Assembly (NCBI GenBank): GCA_051881695.1
Contig: JBJEQJ010000040.1
Span: 1-64,000 of the forward strand
Length of the DNA: 64,000 nucleotides
Direction: 5' to 3'
Source: CAYJFG01 sp051881695
GTDB taxonomy: Bacteria > Bacillota > Clostridia > Oscillospirales > Acutalibacteraceae
A program made the translations under genes and the position numbers. This document shows, piece by piece, positions 43,094 to 53,047 of this stretch. The notes beneath the pieces were generated by a model. It searched no databases. It was not told the DNA's origin and saw only the letters and a program-made list of their open reading frames with translations. The stretch's first letter is position 1, and every line of letters starts with the position of its first letter.

Positions 43094-43603
43094 GTGGTTG
43101 TCCTTGGTATAGACCCCGGGTATGCAATCGTGGGTTACGGTGCAGTCGGTTATTTCGGCGGGAACTATTCTCCCGTTTCTTACGGTGCAATCACAACAAA
43201 CGCCGAAACAGCCTTTAACAAACGGCTTGAACAGATTTACGACGAAACAGACCTTATTATTAAAAAGACAAAGCCGCAGGTTATGGCTGTTGAAAAGCTG
43301 TATTTTCAGAATAACCAGAAAACTGCTATAAATGTGGCGCAGGCAAGAGGCGTTATAATCTTAGCGGCACAAAAAAATAATTTAGATGTGTTTGAATATA
43401 CTCCTCTGCAGGTAAAAACGGCAGTAACAGGCTATGGCGCTGCTAAAAAGCCGCAGGTTATGGAGATGACAAGAAGGCTGTTGCGCCTTGAAAAGGTGCC
43501 TAAGCCGGACGATACGGCAGACGCACTTGCAATAGCAATTTGTCACATACAGGCAAGCGGCACACGTTTGCGGCAGATGATGTTAAAAAGGGGAATTAAA
43601 TAA
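43094..43603 (+). CDS. ruvC: Holliday junction resolvase RuvC
   Basis: The 170-residue endonuclease cuts Holliday junctions. The GTG at 43094 (MVVLGIDPGYAIVGYG) is chosen: aagaggtg stands upstream, and the catalytic aspartate in GIDPG lies near the N-terminus as in other RuvC proteins. An ATG at 43064 would add ten foreign residues. Other acidic catalytic residues lie in VMAVEKLYF and KPDDTADALA. Its stop codon abuts the ruvA start. Confidence 0.93.
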   Translation: MVVLGIDPGYAIVGYGAVGYFGGNYSPVSYGAITTNAETAFNKRLEQIYDETDLIIKKTKPQVMAVEKLYFQNNQKTAINVAQARGVIILAAQKNNLDVFEYTPLQVKTAVTGYGAAKKPQVMEMTRRLLRLEKVPKPDDTADALAIAICHIQASGTRLRQMMLKRGIK

Positions 43604-44209
43604 ATGTTTTACAGTTTAAGAGGCAGCCTTATACATACCGAGCCGTCATTTTGCGTTATTGAATGTGCCGGAGTAGGCTATAAATGCTTTACTACTATGA
43701 ACACGCTTCGTTCCCTGCCGAAAACAGGGGAGGAGGCAAGGGTATACACTTACTTAAATGTTCGTGAAGACGCCGCCGAGCTTTTCGGCTTTGCAGCAGA
43801 AACAGAGCTTAACTGCTTTAAGCTTTTAATAAGCGTAAGCGGAGTAGGCCCCAAGGCAGGGCTTGCCATTTTGTCTGAGCTCACTCCGGAACAGGTAGCA
43901 ATGAGCATTGCTTCAAACGACAGCAAAACCCTTACAAGGGCGCAGGGAGTGGGCGCAAAGCTTGCCCAGCGCATTGTGCTGGAGCTTAAGGATAAAATTA
44001 AAGGCTTTACAGACAACAGCGACATATTCACGGTATCAGACGGCAATGCTCCTGTATCGGCAGATTCAAACATAGCAAAGGCTGTGGCGGCGCTTGCTGT
44101 TTTAGGCTACAGCAGTGCAGAGGTAACGCCTATGCTCTCACGGCTTGATGCGTCGCTTACAGTTGAACAGCTTATAGCGGCTGTGCTAAGACAAATGGGC
44201 AGCAGGTAA
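43604..44209 (+). CDS. ruvA: Holliday junction branch migration protein RuvA
   Basis: The 201-residue DNA-binding protein forms tetramers on four-way junctions and recruits RuvB. It has the OB-fold N-domain (about 1-62), helix-hairpin-helix motifs (KLLISVSGVGPKAGLAILSE and LTRAQGVGAKLAQRIVLELK), and a small C-terminal RuvB-binding domain (about 150-200). It starts directly after the ruvC stop. Confidence 0.95.
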   Translation: MFYSLRGSLIHTEPSFCVIECAGVGYKCFTTMNTLRSLPKTGEEARVYTYLNVREDAAELFGFAAETELNCFKLLISVSGVGPKAGLAILSELTPEQVAMSIASNDSKTLTRAQGVGAKLAQRIVLELKDKIKGFTDNSDIFTVSDGNAPVSADSNIAKAVAALAVLGYSSAEVTPMLSRLDASLTVEQLIAAVLRQMGSR

Positions 44210-44236
44210 ATACGAAAGGGGCAGAAAGTAATATAA

Positions 44237-45295
44237 ATGGAAAATGATTTCGATTTTGAAGACAGAATTTTATCGGCAACGGAAATACCTTCAGACTCTA
44301 TGTCGGAGGACAACCCTCTGCGCCCCAAAACTCTCGATGAATATATAGGACAGGACAAGGTAAAGGAAAACCTTTCAATATTTATTACAGCAGCAAAGCA
44401 AAGGCAGGAAACGCTGGACCATGTTCTGCTTTACGGTCCTCCCGGACTTGGCAAAACAACGCTTGCCGGTATTGTTGCTAACGAGCTTAACGTGAATTTG
44501 CGTATTACGTCAGGTCCCGCTATAGAAAAACCGGGAGATTTAGCCGCCCTGCTTACAAACCTGAACCCCGGTGACGTATTGTTCATTGACGAAATTCACA
44601 GACTTTCAAGAGCAGTGGAAGAGATTTTATATCCGTCAATGGAGGATTTTGCTATAGATATTATCACAGGCAAGGGGCAAATGGCTGCTTCGTATCACCT
44701 TCCTTTGCCAAGGTTTACGCTTGTCGGCGCCACCACAAGGGCAGGTCAGCTTACTGCTCCTCTGCGTGACCGCTTCGGCGTTGTGTTAAGGCTTGAGCTT
44801 TACACACCTCGGCAGCTTGCAGAGATTGTAAAAAGAAGTGCAAAAATTCTCAATATAGAAATTGATGAGGGCGGAGCGCTTGAGCTTGCTTCACGCTCAA
44901 GAGGAACGCCGAGAATTGCCAACCGTCTTTTAAAGCGTGTGCGTGACTTTGCACAGGTAATAAGCAACGGTGTAATTACTCGAAGCACCGCACAGCTTGC
45001 TCTTGACAAGCTGGAAATTGATCATCTTGGGCTTGATGCAAACGACAGACGAATGCTTACGGCGATGATAAAATTTTATAAGGGCGGCCCTGTAGGAGTA
45101 GAAACTCTGGCGGCGGCGATAGGCGAAGAAGCCGTTACAATAGAGGACGTTTATGAGCCGTATTTAATGCAGATAGGCTTTTTAAACAGAACGCCCAGAG
45201 GCAGATGCGTAACTGCGGAGGCGTGCAGACATTTAGGACTTGAATTCCCCGGTGCAGCTCCTCAGGGACAGCCTACGCTTTTCACTGATTTATAA
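44237..45295 (+). CDS. ruvB: Holliday junction helicase RuvB
   Basis: The 352-residue AAA+ motor has Walker A GPPGLGKTT (residues 67-75), Walker B LFIDEIHRLS, sensor LVGATTRAG and the C-terminal winged-helix DNA-binding domain. It drives branch migration with RuvA. It follows ruvA by 27 bp with gaaagggg upstream. The N-terminal phrase RPKTLDEYIGQDKVKENL is typical. Confidence 0.97.
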   Translation: MENDFDFEDRILSATEIPSDSMSEDNPLRPKTLDEYIGQDKVKENLSIFITAAKQRQETLDHVLLYGPPGLGKTTLAGIVANELNVNLRITSGPAIEKPGDLAALLTNLNPGDVLFIDEIHRLSRAVEEILYPSMEDFAIDIITGKGQMAASYHLPLPRFTLVGATTRAGQLTAPLRDRFGVVLRLELYTPRQLAEIVKRSAKILNIEIDEGGALELASRSRGTPRIANRLLKRVRDFAQVISNGVITRSTAQLALDKLEIDHLGLDANDRRMLTAMIKFYKGGPVGVETLAAAIGEEAVTIEDVYEPYLMQIGFLNRTPRGRCVTAEACRHLGLEFPGAAPQGQPTLFTDL

Positions 45296-45337
45296 TTCCA
45301 TCAATAAATAATAATTATTTTTTCGGAGGTTAATAAA

Positions 45338-46687
45338 ATGGGCAGACTATTTGGTACAGACGGCGCAAGGGGCGTCGCAAATACAGAGCTTACCTGCGAG
45401 CTTGCAATGAACATAGGCAGGGCAGCAGCTATGGTGCTTGTTAATGAAGAGGTTAAGCACCCAACGGTTATTATCGGCAAGGATACAAGACTCAGCTCAG
45501 ATATGCTCGAAAGCGCGCTTGCGGCTGGCCTTTGCTCGGTAGGCGCAAATGTTATCAGCTTGGGCGTAGTACCTACACCTGCCGTTGCATTCCTTGTAAA
45601 AAAATATAATGCCGACGCAGGCGTTATGATTTCCGCTTCTCACAATCCATTTGAATTTAACGGCATAAAAATATTCAGCGCAGAGGGCTACAAGCTTCCC
45701 GATACTCTGGAGGAGGAGATTGAAGCTATTGTTCTTGACGGCAAAACACCGTACCCGAAGCTTTCCGGCGATGAGCTTGGCAGGGTAACAAGCGCACCTG
45801 ACGCTGTTGACGACTATATTAATCACGTTGCTTCTACTATACCTAATAAGCTTACAGGTCTTAATATTGCGGTAGATTGCTCAAACGGCTCTGCTTCAAG
45901 AACTGCCGCAAAGCTCTTCAAAGCATTGGAGGCTAACTGCCATTTTCTCAGCGATGCTCCAAACGGGGTAAACATCAACGACAACTGCGGCTCTACCCAT
46001 ATGGAGGACTTAATAAAGTATGTTAAGGAGAATAAACTTGACGGCGGAGTTGCCTTTGACGGTGACGCAGACCGATGCTTAGCCGTTGATGAAAACGGCA
46101 ATTTAATAGACGGCGATTTTCTCATTGCAATCTGTGCAAAGGATTTAAAGCAGAGAGGACTGCTTAAAAAGGATACAGCAGTAGGAACAGTTATGACCAA
46201 TATGGGCTTTAACCGCTTTTGCGAGCAGGAGGGAATAAATTTTGTCGCAACAAATGTAGGCGACCGCTACGTTTTGGAGGAAATGCTTCGTGAGGGATAT
46301 TCTATCGGAGGCGAGCAGTCAGGTCATGTAATATTTATAGACTATTCCACAACAGGCGACGGACAGCTTACTGCAGTACAGCTTTTAAGTCTGCTTGCTA
46401 GAAGCGGCAAAAAGCTTTCGGAGATTTCAAACGTAATTAAGCGTTATCCGCAGGTGCTCATAAATGTCAAGGTTTCTCCTGAGGGTAAGCTCCGCTTCTT
46501 TACAGATAAGGACGTTAAGGAAGAGATTGAAAGCGTAAAAGAAACGCTCGGCAACAGAGGCAGAATCCTTGTCCGTCTGTCGGGTACTGAGCCGCTTGTG
46601 CGTGTAATGCTTGAGGGGGAGGATTCCTCAGAGATTACACGTCTGGCTAATAAAACTGCAGAGCTTATAAGAGAAAAGCTGTCATAA
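45338..46687 (+). CDS. glmM: Phosphoglucosamine mutase
   Basis: The 449-residue alpha-D-phosphohexomutase converts glucosamine-6-phosphate to glucosamine-1-phosphate for UDP-GlcNAc and cell-wall synthesis. It begins GRLFGTDGARGVAN. The phosphoserine is S101 in SASHNPFEFNGIK, the metal loop is DGDADRC, and the sugar-binding loop is GGEQSGH. The C-terminal phosphate-binding loop is RLSGTEPLVRVM. RBS ttcggagg. Confidence 0.97.
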   Translation: MGRLFGTDGARGVANTELTCELAMNIGRAAAMVLVNEEVKHPTVIIGKDTRLSSDMLESALAAGLCSVGANVISLGVVPTPAVAFLVKKYNADAGVMISASHNPFEFNGIKIFSAEGYKLPDTLEEEIEAIVLDGKTPYPKLSGDELGRVTSAPDAVDDYINHVASTIPNKLTGLNIAVDCSNGSASRTAAKLFKALEANCHFLSDAPNGVNINDNCGSTHMEDLIKYVKENKLDGGVAFDGDADRCLAVDENGNLIDGDFLIAICAKDLKQRGLLKKDTAVGTVMTNMGFNRFCEQEGINFVATNVGDRYVLEEMLREGYSIGGEQSGHVIFIDYSTTGDGQLTAVQLLSLLARSGKKLSEISNVIKRYPQVLINVKVSPEGKLRFFTDKDVKEEIESVKETLGNRGRILVRLSGTEPLVRVMLEGEDSSEITRLANKTAELIREKLS

Positions 46688-46716
46688 AAGCAAAATTAAT
46701 TTATCGGAGGAAGAAT

Positions 46717-47580
46717 ATGCGTAAACCCTGCTGGAAAGATTACGAGCTTATTGACTGTTCAAACGGAGAAAGACTTGAACGCTGGGGGGATATAATACTT
46801 ATAAGACCCGACCCGCAGATTATCTGGAACACAAAACGTGAAAATCCGCTTTGGAAAAACGCACACGCACGCTATATCCGTTCCGCCTCGGGCGGAGGAA
46901 GCTGGCAGGTGTATAAAAAGCTTCCAGATGTCTGGCAGATTTCTTATAAAGATATTTCCTTCAGAGTAAAGCCAATGGGATTTAAGCATACGGGCGTATT
47001 CCCTGAGCAGGCTGTAAACTGGGATTTTGTAGATGAAAAAATAAGAAAAAGCGGCAGACCGTTAAAGGTGCTTAATCTTTTTGCATACACAGGCGGCGCA
47101 ACGCTTGCCTGCCTTAACGCAGGGGCTTCCGTCTGTCATGTTGACGCTTCAAAGGGTATGGTACAGTGGGCAAAGGAAAACGCCGCCGCATCCCTCTTGC
47201 AGGACAGACCGGTGCGCTGGCTTGTAGACGACTGCATAAAATTTGTGCAGAGAGAACAGCGCAGAGGCAATAAATACGACGGAATTATTATGGACCCTCC
47301 GTCATACGGAAGAGGACCGGGCGGAGAGGTCTGGAAGCTTGAAGAGCAGCTTTTTACTCTTGTGCAAATGTGCAGTCAGGTGTTAAGCGATAACGCAGAG
47401 TTTTTTATATTAAATTCATACACTACGGGTCTGTCCCCGGCAGTAATGGAATATCTGCTCGGAGCTGTGCTTGTAAAACGCTTCGGCGGCAAAGTAAGCT
47501 CTGATGAAATCGGACTGTCCGTTACGCAGTCAGGTCTTACATTGCCCTGCGGCTCTACCGCAATATGGCAATCGGAATAA
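46717..47580 (+). CDS. Class I SAM-dependent methyltransferase (RlmI/RlmK-like)
   Basis: The 287-residue cytosolic enzyme has a SAM site LNLFAYTGGATLACLNAGA (about 114-132) and the catalytic-type loop IIMDPPSYGRGPGGEVWKLE. These features resemble the 23S rRNA methyltransferases RlmI and RlmK-C. It lacks the N-terminal PUA domain of full RlmI, so the target may differ. The ribosome binding site is atcggagg. It sits between glmM and the ECF transporter genes. Confidence 0.8.
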   Translation: MRKPCWKDYELIDCSNGERLERWGDIILIRPDPQIIWNTKRENPLWKNAHARYIRSASGGGSWQVYKKLPDVWQISYKDISFRVKPMGFKHTGVFPEQAVNWDFVDEKIRKSGRPLKVLNLFAYTGGATLACLNAGASVCHVDASKGMVQWAKENAAASLLQDRPVRWLVDDCIKFVQREQRRGNKYDGIIMDPPSYGRGPGGEVWKLEEQLFTLVQMCSQVLSDNAEFFILNSYTTGLSPAVMEYLLGAVLVKRFGGKVSSDEIGLSVTQSGLTLPCGSTAIWQSE

Positions 47581-47613
47581 ATGTATATTAAAGCTGGAGA
47601 TACCGTCATTATT

Positions 47614-48495
47614 ATGGAAGATTTTATAAAAGCAGAAAATGTAACATTTGATTATACCGCCGAGGACGACGGCGGTAACGAAATATCGGTTGAGGTATTA
47701 AAGGGCATAAATATGACCGTGAAAAAAGGCGAGTTTGTCGCCTTATTGGGTCATAACGGAAGCGGAAAGTCCACTATGGCAAAGCTTTTTAATGCGCTTT
47801 ATCAACCCAAAAGCGGAAAAGTGCTTGTAGCCGGAATGGATACCTCGGACGAAGACAAAAAGTATGAAATACGCCGCAAAGTAGGGCTTGTTCTGCAAAA
47901 CCCGGATAATCAGCTTGTTGCAAGCGTGGTGGAAGAGGATGTTGCTTTCGGCCCTGAAAACCTGGGTATACCGCCAAAGGAAATAAGGCGCAGAGTAGAT
48001 GACGCACTTAAGGCGGTCGATATGTATGACTACCGTAGACAGGCTCCGCATAAGCTGTCGGGGGGACAAAAGCAAAGAGTTGCAATAGCAGGTATAATTG
48101 CAATGGAGCCTGAATGTATTGTATTAGACGAGCCTACTGCAATGCTGGACCCAAGGGGAAGGCAGGAGGTTATGGAAACTATAGGCAGGCTGAATAAGGA
48201 AAAGGGCATAACAATAGTTTTAATAACGCATTATATGGACGAGGCGGTGCTTGCCGACAGAGTTATTGTTATTGACGACGGAAAAATCCTTACTCAGGGC
48301 AGCGCCAAGGAGGTTTTCTCACAGGTGGAGCTGTTAAAAAGGCATAAGCTTGACGTGCCGCAGGCTACAGAGCTTATTCACAGATTAAAGGCAATGGGCG
48401 TGAGTATTGACGGCACTGCTCTTAACGAGGAAGAATGTGTTGAGCTTCTCCTCAATGCGCTTAATACACTCCGTCAGGGGAGCGATAATAAGTAA
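47614..48495 (+). CDS. ecfA1: ECF transporter ATPase A1
   Basis: This 293-residue ABC ATPase has Walker A GHNGSGKST, the ECF Q-loop LQNPDNQLVASVVEEDVAFG, signature LSGGQKQR and Walker B IVLDEPTAMLD. With EcfA2 and EcfT it forms the energy module that serves many vitamin-binding S components. I favour the ATG at 47614 (MEDFIKAENVTFDY), with ggag about 12 bp upstream. The ATG at 47581 adds 11 residues and is possible. Confidence 0.92.
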   Translation: MEDFIKAENVTFDYTAEDDGGNEISVEVLKGINMTVKKGEFVALLGHNGSGKSTMAKLFNALYQPKSGKVLVAGMDTSDEDKKYEIRRKVGLVLQNPDNQLVASVVEEDVAFGPENLGIPPKEIRRRVDDALKAVDMYDYRRQAPHKLSGGQKQRVAIAGIIAMEPECIVLDEPTAMLDPRGRQEVMETIGRLNKEKGITIVLITHYMDEAVLADRVIVIDDGKILTQGSAKEVFSQVELLKRHKLDVPQATELIHRLKAMGVSIDGTALNEEECVELLLNALNTLRQGSDNK

Positions 48496-49367
48496 TGAAT
48501 GTTTTACAAACGGAAAATTTATCATATACCTACGGCGCAGGAACTCCCTTTGAAACCAAAGCGGTAAATGACGTTAATATTACCGTTAAAAAAGGTGAAT
48601 TTATTGGGATAATCGGTCATACTGGAAGCGGTAAGTCTACCCTTATCCAGATGTTCAACGGTCTTATAAAGCCTACGCAGGGTAAAGTAATATTAAACGG
48701 AAGAGATATTTGGGAGGAGCCTAAAAATATAAGAGCTGTCCGTTTTGAGGCAGGTCTTGTTTTTCAGTATCCTGAGTATCAGCTTTTTGAGGAAACCGTA
48801 GAAAAGGATATTGCCTTCGGACCCCGCAATATGGGTCTTTCAGAGCAGGAAATATCAGAAAAGGTAGAGCAGGCGGCTCATTTTACAGGTTTAAAGCCAC
48901 AGCTTTTAAAAAAATCTCCTTTTGAGCTTTCAGGCGGAGAAAAAAGAAGAGCCGCAATAGCCGGAGTAATAGCAATGGACCCGGATGTGCTCATTTTGGA
49001 CGAGCCTACGGCTGGACTTGACCCAAACGGCAGAGATGTTTTGCTTGCTCAGATTTCACAGTATCACAAGCAAAGGCAGAATACCGTGTTTCTCGTATCT
49101 CACAGTATGGAGGACATTGCAAAAACGGCAGACAGGGTGCTTGTAATGAACAGCGGAAAAGCAGTAATGCTTGATACAACTGAAAAAGTATTTTCAAGAG
49201 GTGCCGAGCTTGAAAAAATGGGGCTTAAAATTCCGCAGATTACAAAAATTATGTCGTCGCTGAAAAATAAAGGCTTTGCTTTGCCGGACGGAATATTAAC
49301 GGTGGAGCAGGCTGTATTACAGCTTGAAAGTCTTGGAATTTGCAAAACACAGGGAAAGGAGAGTTAA
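48495..49367 (+). CDS. ecfA2: ECF transporter ATPase A2
   Basis: The 290-residue ABC ATPase has Walker A GHTGSGKST, Q-loop FQYPEYQLFEETVEKDIAFG, signature LSGGEKRRAAIAGV and Walker B LILDEPTAGLDP. It is the second ATPase of the ECF energy module. Its ATG shares one base with the stop codon of ecfA1 (TAATG), showing translational coupling. Confidence 0.94.
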   Translation: MNVLQTENLSYTYGAGTPFETKAVNDVNITVKKGEFIGIIGHTGSGKSTLIQMFNGLIKPTQGKVILNGRDIWEEPKNIRAVRFEAGLVFQYPEYQLFEETVEKDIAFGPRNMGLSEQEISEKVEQAAHFTGLKPQLLKKSPFELSGGEKRRAAIAGVIAMDPDVLILDEPTAGLDPNGRDVLLAQISQYHKQRQNTVFLVSHSMEDIAKTADRVLVMNSGKAVMLDTTEKVFSRGAELEKMGLKIPQITKIMSSLKNKGFALPDGILTVEQAVLQLESLGICKTQGKES

Positions 49368-49368
49368 T

Positions 49369-50184
49369 TTGGTAAGAGATATCACGCTTGGACAGTTTAT
49401 ACCGGGTCGCTCTGTTGTGCACAAGTTAGACCCCAGAATGAAAATAATACTTTTAACAGCGTTTATTGTGCTTGTTTTCTTTACGAGCAACTATATTGCT
49501 CTTGCCGTAACTACTCTTGCTGTTATTGCTGTAATGCTTTTAACGCGCATACCGATAAAGATGTATCTTAAAAGTATGAAGATGATTCTGTTTGTCATTT
49601 TATTTACAGGCGTATTGAATCTGTTTTACGGCAAAGGCGAGCCGCTTGTTCAGCTGGGATTTTTAAGAATAACAATGGCAGGCATAAACAACGCTGTATT
49701 TATTGCAGTAAGAATAGCTTCGCTTGTCATAGTAAGCTGTGCGCTCACCTTTACAACCTCTCCGACAGACTTAACAGATGCTCTTGAGTGCCTTATGAAG
49801 CCTTTAAAGGTTTTCCATGTAAAGGTGCACGAAATTGCAATGATGATGACAATAGCACTGCGTTTTGTGCCGACTCTTCTTGAAGAAACTGATAAAATAA
49901 TGAACGCTCAAAAGGCGAGAGGAGCAGATATGGAAAGCGGAAATATCTTTCAGAGAGTAAAAGCGTTAATACCTGTTCTTATACCTCTTTTTGTATCTGC
50001 CTTCAGGCGTGCGTATGAGCTGGCAACCGCAATGGAGTGCCGTTGTTATATCGGCGGCGACGGAAGAACACGAATGAAAAGTCTAACATATACAAAAACA
50101 GATTTATATGCCGGAATTACCTCCGGAGTATTGATAGCAGGAGTGATATTATGCAACGTGCTTTTACCGGCAACAGTCAGGTAA
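49369..50184 (+). CDS. ecfT: ECF transporter transmembrane protein T
   Basis: The 271-residue membrane protein has about five helices and the ECF T signature helices ending in RG motifs (AQKARGADMESG, and the TAMECRCYIGGDGRTR coupling region). I chose TTG at 49369 (VRDITLGQFIPGRSVVHKLDPRMK), directly behind aaaggagag. An ATG at 49324 would lie inside ecfA2. EcfT joins the two ATPases to a substrate-binding S component, none of which is encoded here. Confidence 0.9.
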   Translation: MVRDITLGQFIPGRSVVHKLDPRMKIILLTAFIVLVFFTSNYIALAVTTLAVIAVMLLTRIPIKMYLKSMKMILFVILFTGVLNLFYGKGEPLVQLGFLRITMAGINNAVFIAVRIASLVIVSCALTFTTSPTDLTDALECLMKPLKVFHVKVHEIAMMMTIALRFVPTLLEETDKIMNAQKARGADMESGNIFQRVKALIPVLIPLFVSAFRRAYELATAMECRCYIGGDGRTRMKSLTYTKTDLYAGITSGVLIAGVILCNVLLPATVR

Positions 50185-50918
50185 AGAACATTTTGCTTAC
50201 AATTTCATATGACGGAAGCTGCTTTCACGGCTGGCAGGTTCAGAAAAACGCTTTGAGCGTGCAGGAGGTTTTTCAAAAAGCTCTTGAAAACATAATAGGC
50301 AATGACTACGAGATAAAGGGCTGCAGCAGGACGGATTCCGGTGTTCATGCTGTAATGTACTGCATAAGCCTTAAAACCACCCACAGAATAACTCCCGAAA
50401 GATTAAAGGGAGCGCTTAACCGCTTTTTGCCGCTTAGCATTTCTGTACTGGACAGCAAAGAGGTGCCGCTTGACTTTCATGCAAGATATTCCTGCAAAAG
50501 TAAGCAGTACATATATAAAATATGGAACAGTGAAAACAGAAGCCCTTTCTTAAACGGCTATGCGCTCCATTACAGATATGCGCTTGATGAAAAAATGCTT
50601 AATAAGGCGGCGCAGGCATATGTTGGAACGCACGATTTTACCTCCTTTTGTACGTTGGATAAGCGTGAAAAGGGCGATTTTATAAGAACAGTTAAGGAGT
50701 TTTCCGTAAAAAGAGACGGAGATATGGTTACTATGAGCGTAGAAGCGGACGGCTTTTTATACAATATGGTGCGTATAATGGTCGGTACTCTTTTGCGTGT
50801 GGCACAGGGGAAGTTTAAGCCGGAGGATATAAAAGATATTATAAACGCACAGGACCGTTCAAAGGCAGGGCCAACGGCGCCGGCGTGCGGACTGTATCTA
50901 AACAGAGTGAATTATTAG
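50151..50918 (+). CDS. truA: tRNA pseudouridine synthase A
   Basis: The 255-residue enzyme makes pseudouridine at positions 38-40 of tRNA anticodon arms. The catalytic aspartate is D62 in CSRTDSGVHA. FHARYSCKSKQYIYKIWN and GFLYNMVRIMVGTLL are further family motifs. The ATG at 50151 follows caggagtga and overlaps the end of ecfT by 34 bp. The ORF reaching back to 50037 is only ecfT in another frame. The ecfA1-ecfA2-ecfT-truA order is common in Firmicutes. Confidence 0.94.
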   Translation: MQRAFTGNSQVKNILLTISYDGSCFHGWQVQKNALSVQEVFQKALENIIGNDYEIKGCSRTDSGVHAVMYCISLKTTHRITPERLKGALNRFLPLSISVLDSKEVPLDFHARYSCKSKQYIYKIWNSENRSPFLNGYALHYRYALDEKMLNKAAQAYVGTHDFTSFCTLDKREKGDFIRTVKEFSVKRDGDMVTMSVEADGFLYNMVRIMVGTLLRVAQGKFKPEDIKDIINAQDRSKAGPTAPACGLYLNRVNY

Positions 50919-50938
50919 GTAAAGGAAGGAGTATTGAA

Positions 50939-52114
50939 ATGGCAGATGAAAATAAAATAAATACAGAAGAAAAAATTACAAAGGAGCAATTTTCAAAAAA
51001 GACAAAAATAATAGCAGGAATATTGCTTGTATGTATTCTTGCAGTAATAGCTGCGGCAGTGTGGAATGCTATTGCTCCAGATAAGCTTGCGTCAACCGTA
51101 GAAAATAAAATTGCCGCAGGAAATAACGGCGGAGGTTTTCCTCTTGCGATAAGCGGCTCAAAGGTAGCAAACGAAAATTTAAGGCTTTGGGACGGTAATG
51201 TTGCATATGTCAGCGATACTTCGCTTATTGCACTTAATTCAACGGCGGCAACATCTGTAAACAGACAGATTAGCTATTCATCGCCGGTTATTAAAACTGA
51301 CGGAGCCTACAGTATTATATATAATCTCGGCGGAGCAGGATTGGAAATTGATACTCTGAAGGAAACCGTATTCAAAAGCACAAATAAAGATGTTATAATT
51401 TCCGCCGATATAAACGCAAATGGTATGTATGCCGTTTTAACGCAGACAAGCGGATATCTTGCAAAGCTTACCGTATACAATGCAGATAATACGCATAAAT
51501 ACGCATATTATTTTTCAGAATATTATGCTCATACCGTTTCTTTAAACCAAGACGGAAGCTATGCTGCAGTAAGCGCAGTAAGCTCAAACGATGGTACAAT
51601 GAAATCTGTAATGTATATTCTCAATTTGTCAAAGGAAGAGCCGCAGGCTATTATAGACCTGGGCGACAATCTTGTCCTTGATTCTGACTATATGAATAAC
51701 GGAAATATTATTGCAGTCGGCGACAAAAAAACCTCCGTAATCAGCAATAATGAGGAAGCACAGCTTTACAGCTACGACGGACTTGCTCTTACTGCTTTTG
51801 CAATAGACAGTCATAACGGCGCCGCAGTTTCGCTATCTCGTTCAGGCGACGGAAGAGCCTGCAATCTGGTATATATACATAAAAACGGAAATATCGGCGA
51901 GCCTGCACAGACAGACTTAAAAATCTCATCAGTTTCTATGTACGGCGGAAAAATTGCAGCGTTAAGCGGCAGTGAAGTGAATCTGTTTGATAAGAGCAAT
52001 AATCTTCTGCGTACAGTTGACGGCGGAGTGGATGCAAAAGCAATTTGTATGGCTTCCGAAAGCTCCGCATATGTTTTAGGGGTAAGTGAGATAAGATTTA
52101 TTCACCTGCAATAA
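50939..52114 (+). CDS. DUF5711 family membrane-anchored protein
   Basis: The 391-residue protein has a charged cytoplasmic N-terminus, one membrane helix (about 25-45) and an external region of about 340 residues made of repeating beta strands (AYVSDTSLIALNS, GAYSIIYNLGG, GMYAVLTQTSGYLAKLTV, GSYAAVSAVSS). This is a beta-propeller-like pattern as in DUF5711. Its function is unknown. I use the ATG at 50939, which follows ggaaggag. A frame from 50885 lies inside truA. Confidence 0.7.
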   Translation: MADENKINTEEKITKEQFSKKTKIIAGILLVCILAVIAAAVWNAIAPDKLASTVENKIAAGNNGGGFPLAISGSKVANENLRLWDGNVAYVSDTSLIALNSTAATSVNRQISYSSPVIKTDGAYSIIYNLGGAGLEIDTLKETVFKSTNKDVIISADINANGMYAVLTQTSGYLAKLTVYNADNTHKYAYYFSEYYAHTVSLNQDGSYAAVSAVSSNDGTMKSVMYILNLSKEEPQAIIDLGDNLVLDSDYMNNGNIIAVGDKKTSVISNNEEAQLYSYDGLALTAFAIDSHNGAAVSLSRSGDGRACNLVYIHKNGNIGEPAQTDLKISSVSMYGGKIAALSGSEVNLFDKSNNLLRTVDGGVDAKAICMASESSAYVLGVSEIRFIHLQ

Positions 52115-52201
52115 AAACATTAACAATATTTTAATTGTGTTTTCGGTCAAAGTGTGATATATTGAAGCGTAAGATATCGAAATTCTGAAAGGTAACTGCT
52201 T

Positions 52202-52966
52202 ATGGGATTATTTATTGACCTTGGTGTTTTAGCCGTTCTTTTGCTCTTTATTATTATCGGCTTTTCAAGAGGAGCAGTAAAAACACTGTTAAATCTTCTT
52301 TGTACTGTAGGTGCGTTTCTTTTTTCGGTTTGGGCAGGTCAGCTTGCCGCAAACTGGATATATAACACCTTTATTAAAACAAATCTTCTTGACAATATGC
52401 AGTCGGAGATACTGAAATCTACCGGAGATACAACTGCGGCGGCAAGCAGTGCTTTAAACGCAGTGCCGGATTTTATTGTGAATCTGTTTTCAAATTTCGG
52501 TATCAGTATAAATCAAATTATTACAGGAAGCGAGAGCACAGCGGAGAATATTGCAAAAAGCACTGCTGCTGCGGTTGAATCGGCAGTAGCTCCTGTTATT
52601 ATTGCAGTAATAAGTGTTGCGGCTATAATTTGTCTGTTTATTATATTGTCCGTTTTTTTGCGCTTTGTATCATCGCTTATCAGCAAAGTATTTAAGCTGC
52701 CTGTGCTTAATGCCGTGAACAGACTGTTTGGCGGAGCGTTTGGTTTGCTTGAGGGATGTCTGATCGTATGTTTTGCTGTGTTTTTAATTAAGCTTTGGGC
52801 GCCCGAGTCAAATGCACAAGAGCTTATTTTCAATGCACAGAATATCGATAGCTCAGCCCTGTTTAAATTTTTCTATAATATTGTGCCGAATATTTCGCAA
52901 AGCGGCGCTGCGGCGGCTTCAGCAGTTCAGGCAACCTCACCGGCGCTTTCTGCCGGAGCAAATTAG
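52202..52966 (+). CDS. CvpA family membrane protein
   Basis: The 254-residue protein starts GLFIDLGVLAVLLLFIIIGFSRGAVKTLLNLL, the typical CvpA-family opening, with four predicted helices (about 2-20, 28-45, 135-160, 180-200) separated by an Ala/Ser-rich external segment. CvpA-like proteins are linked to colicin V production in enterobacteria and to cell-envelope function elsewhere; the exact role here is unknown. The ribosome binding site is gaaagg. Confidence 0.75.
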   Translation: MGLFIDLGVLAVLLLFIIIGFSRGAVKTLLNLLCTVGAFLFSVWAGQLAANWIYNTFIKTNLLDNMQSEILKSTGDTTAAASSALNAVPDFIVNLFSNFGISINQIITGSESTAENIAKSTAAAVESAVAPVIIAVISVAAIICLFIILSVFLRFVSSLISKVFKLPVLNAVNRLFGGAFGLLEGCLIVCFAVFLIKLWAPESNAQELIFNAQNIDSSALFKFFYNIVPNISQSGAAAASAVQATSPALSAGAN

Positions 52967-53047
52967 CCGATATTATCAGTAGGGTAAAACCCGTTTAAAA
53001 AGCCTTGTGCTTATTAAGGGGATTTGAGAGGAGTTCTTATCAAAAAT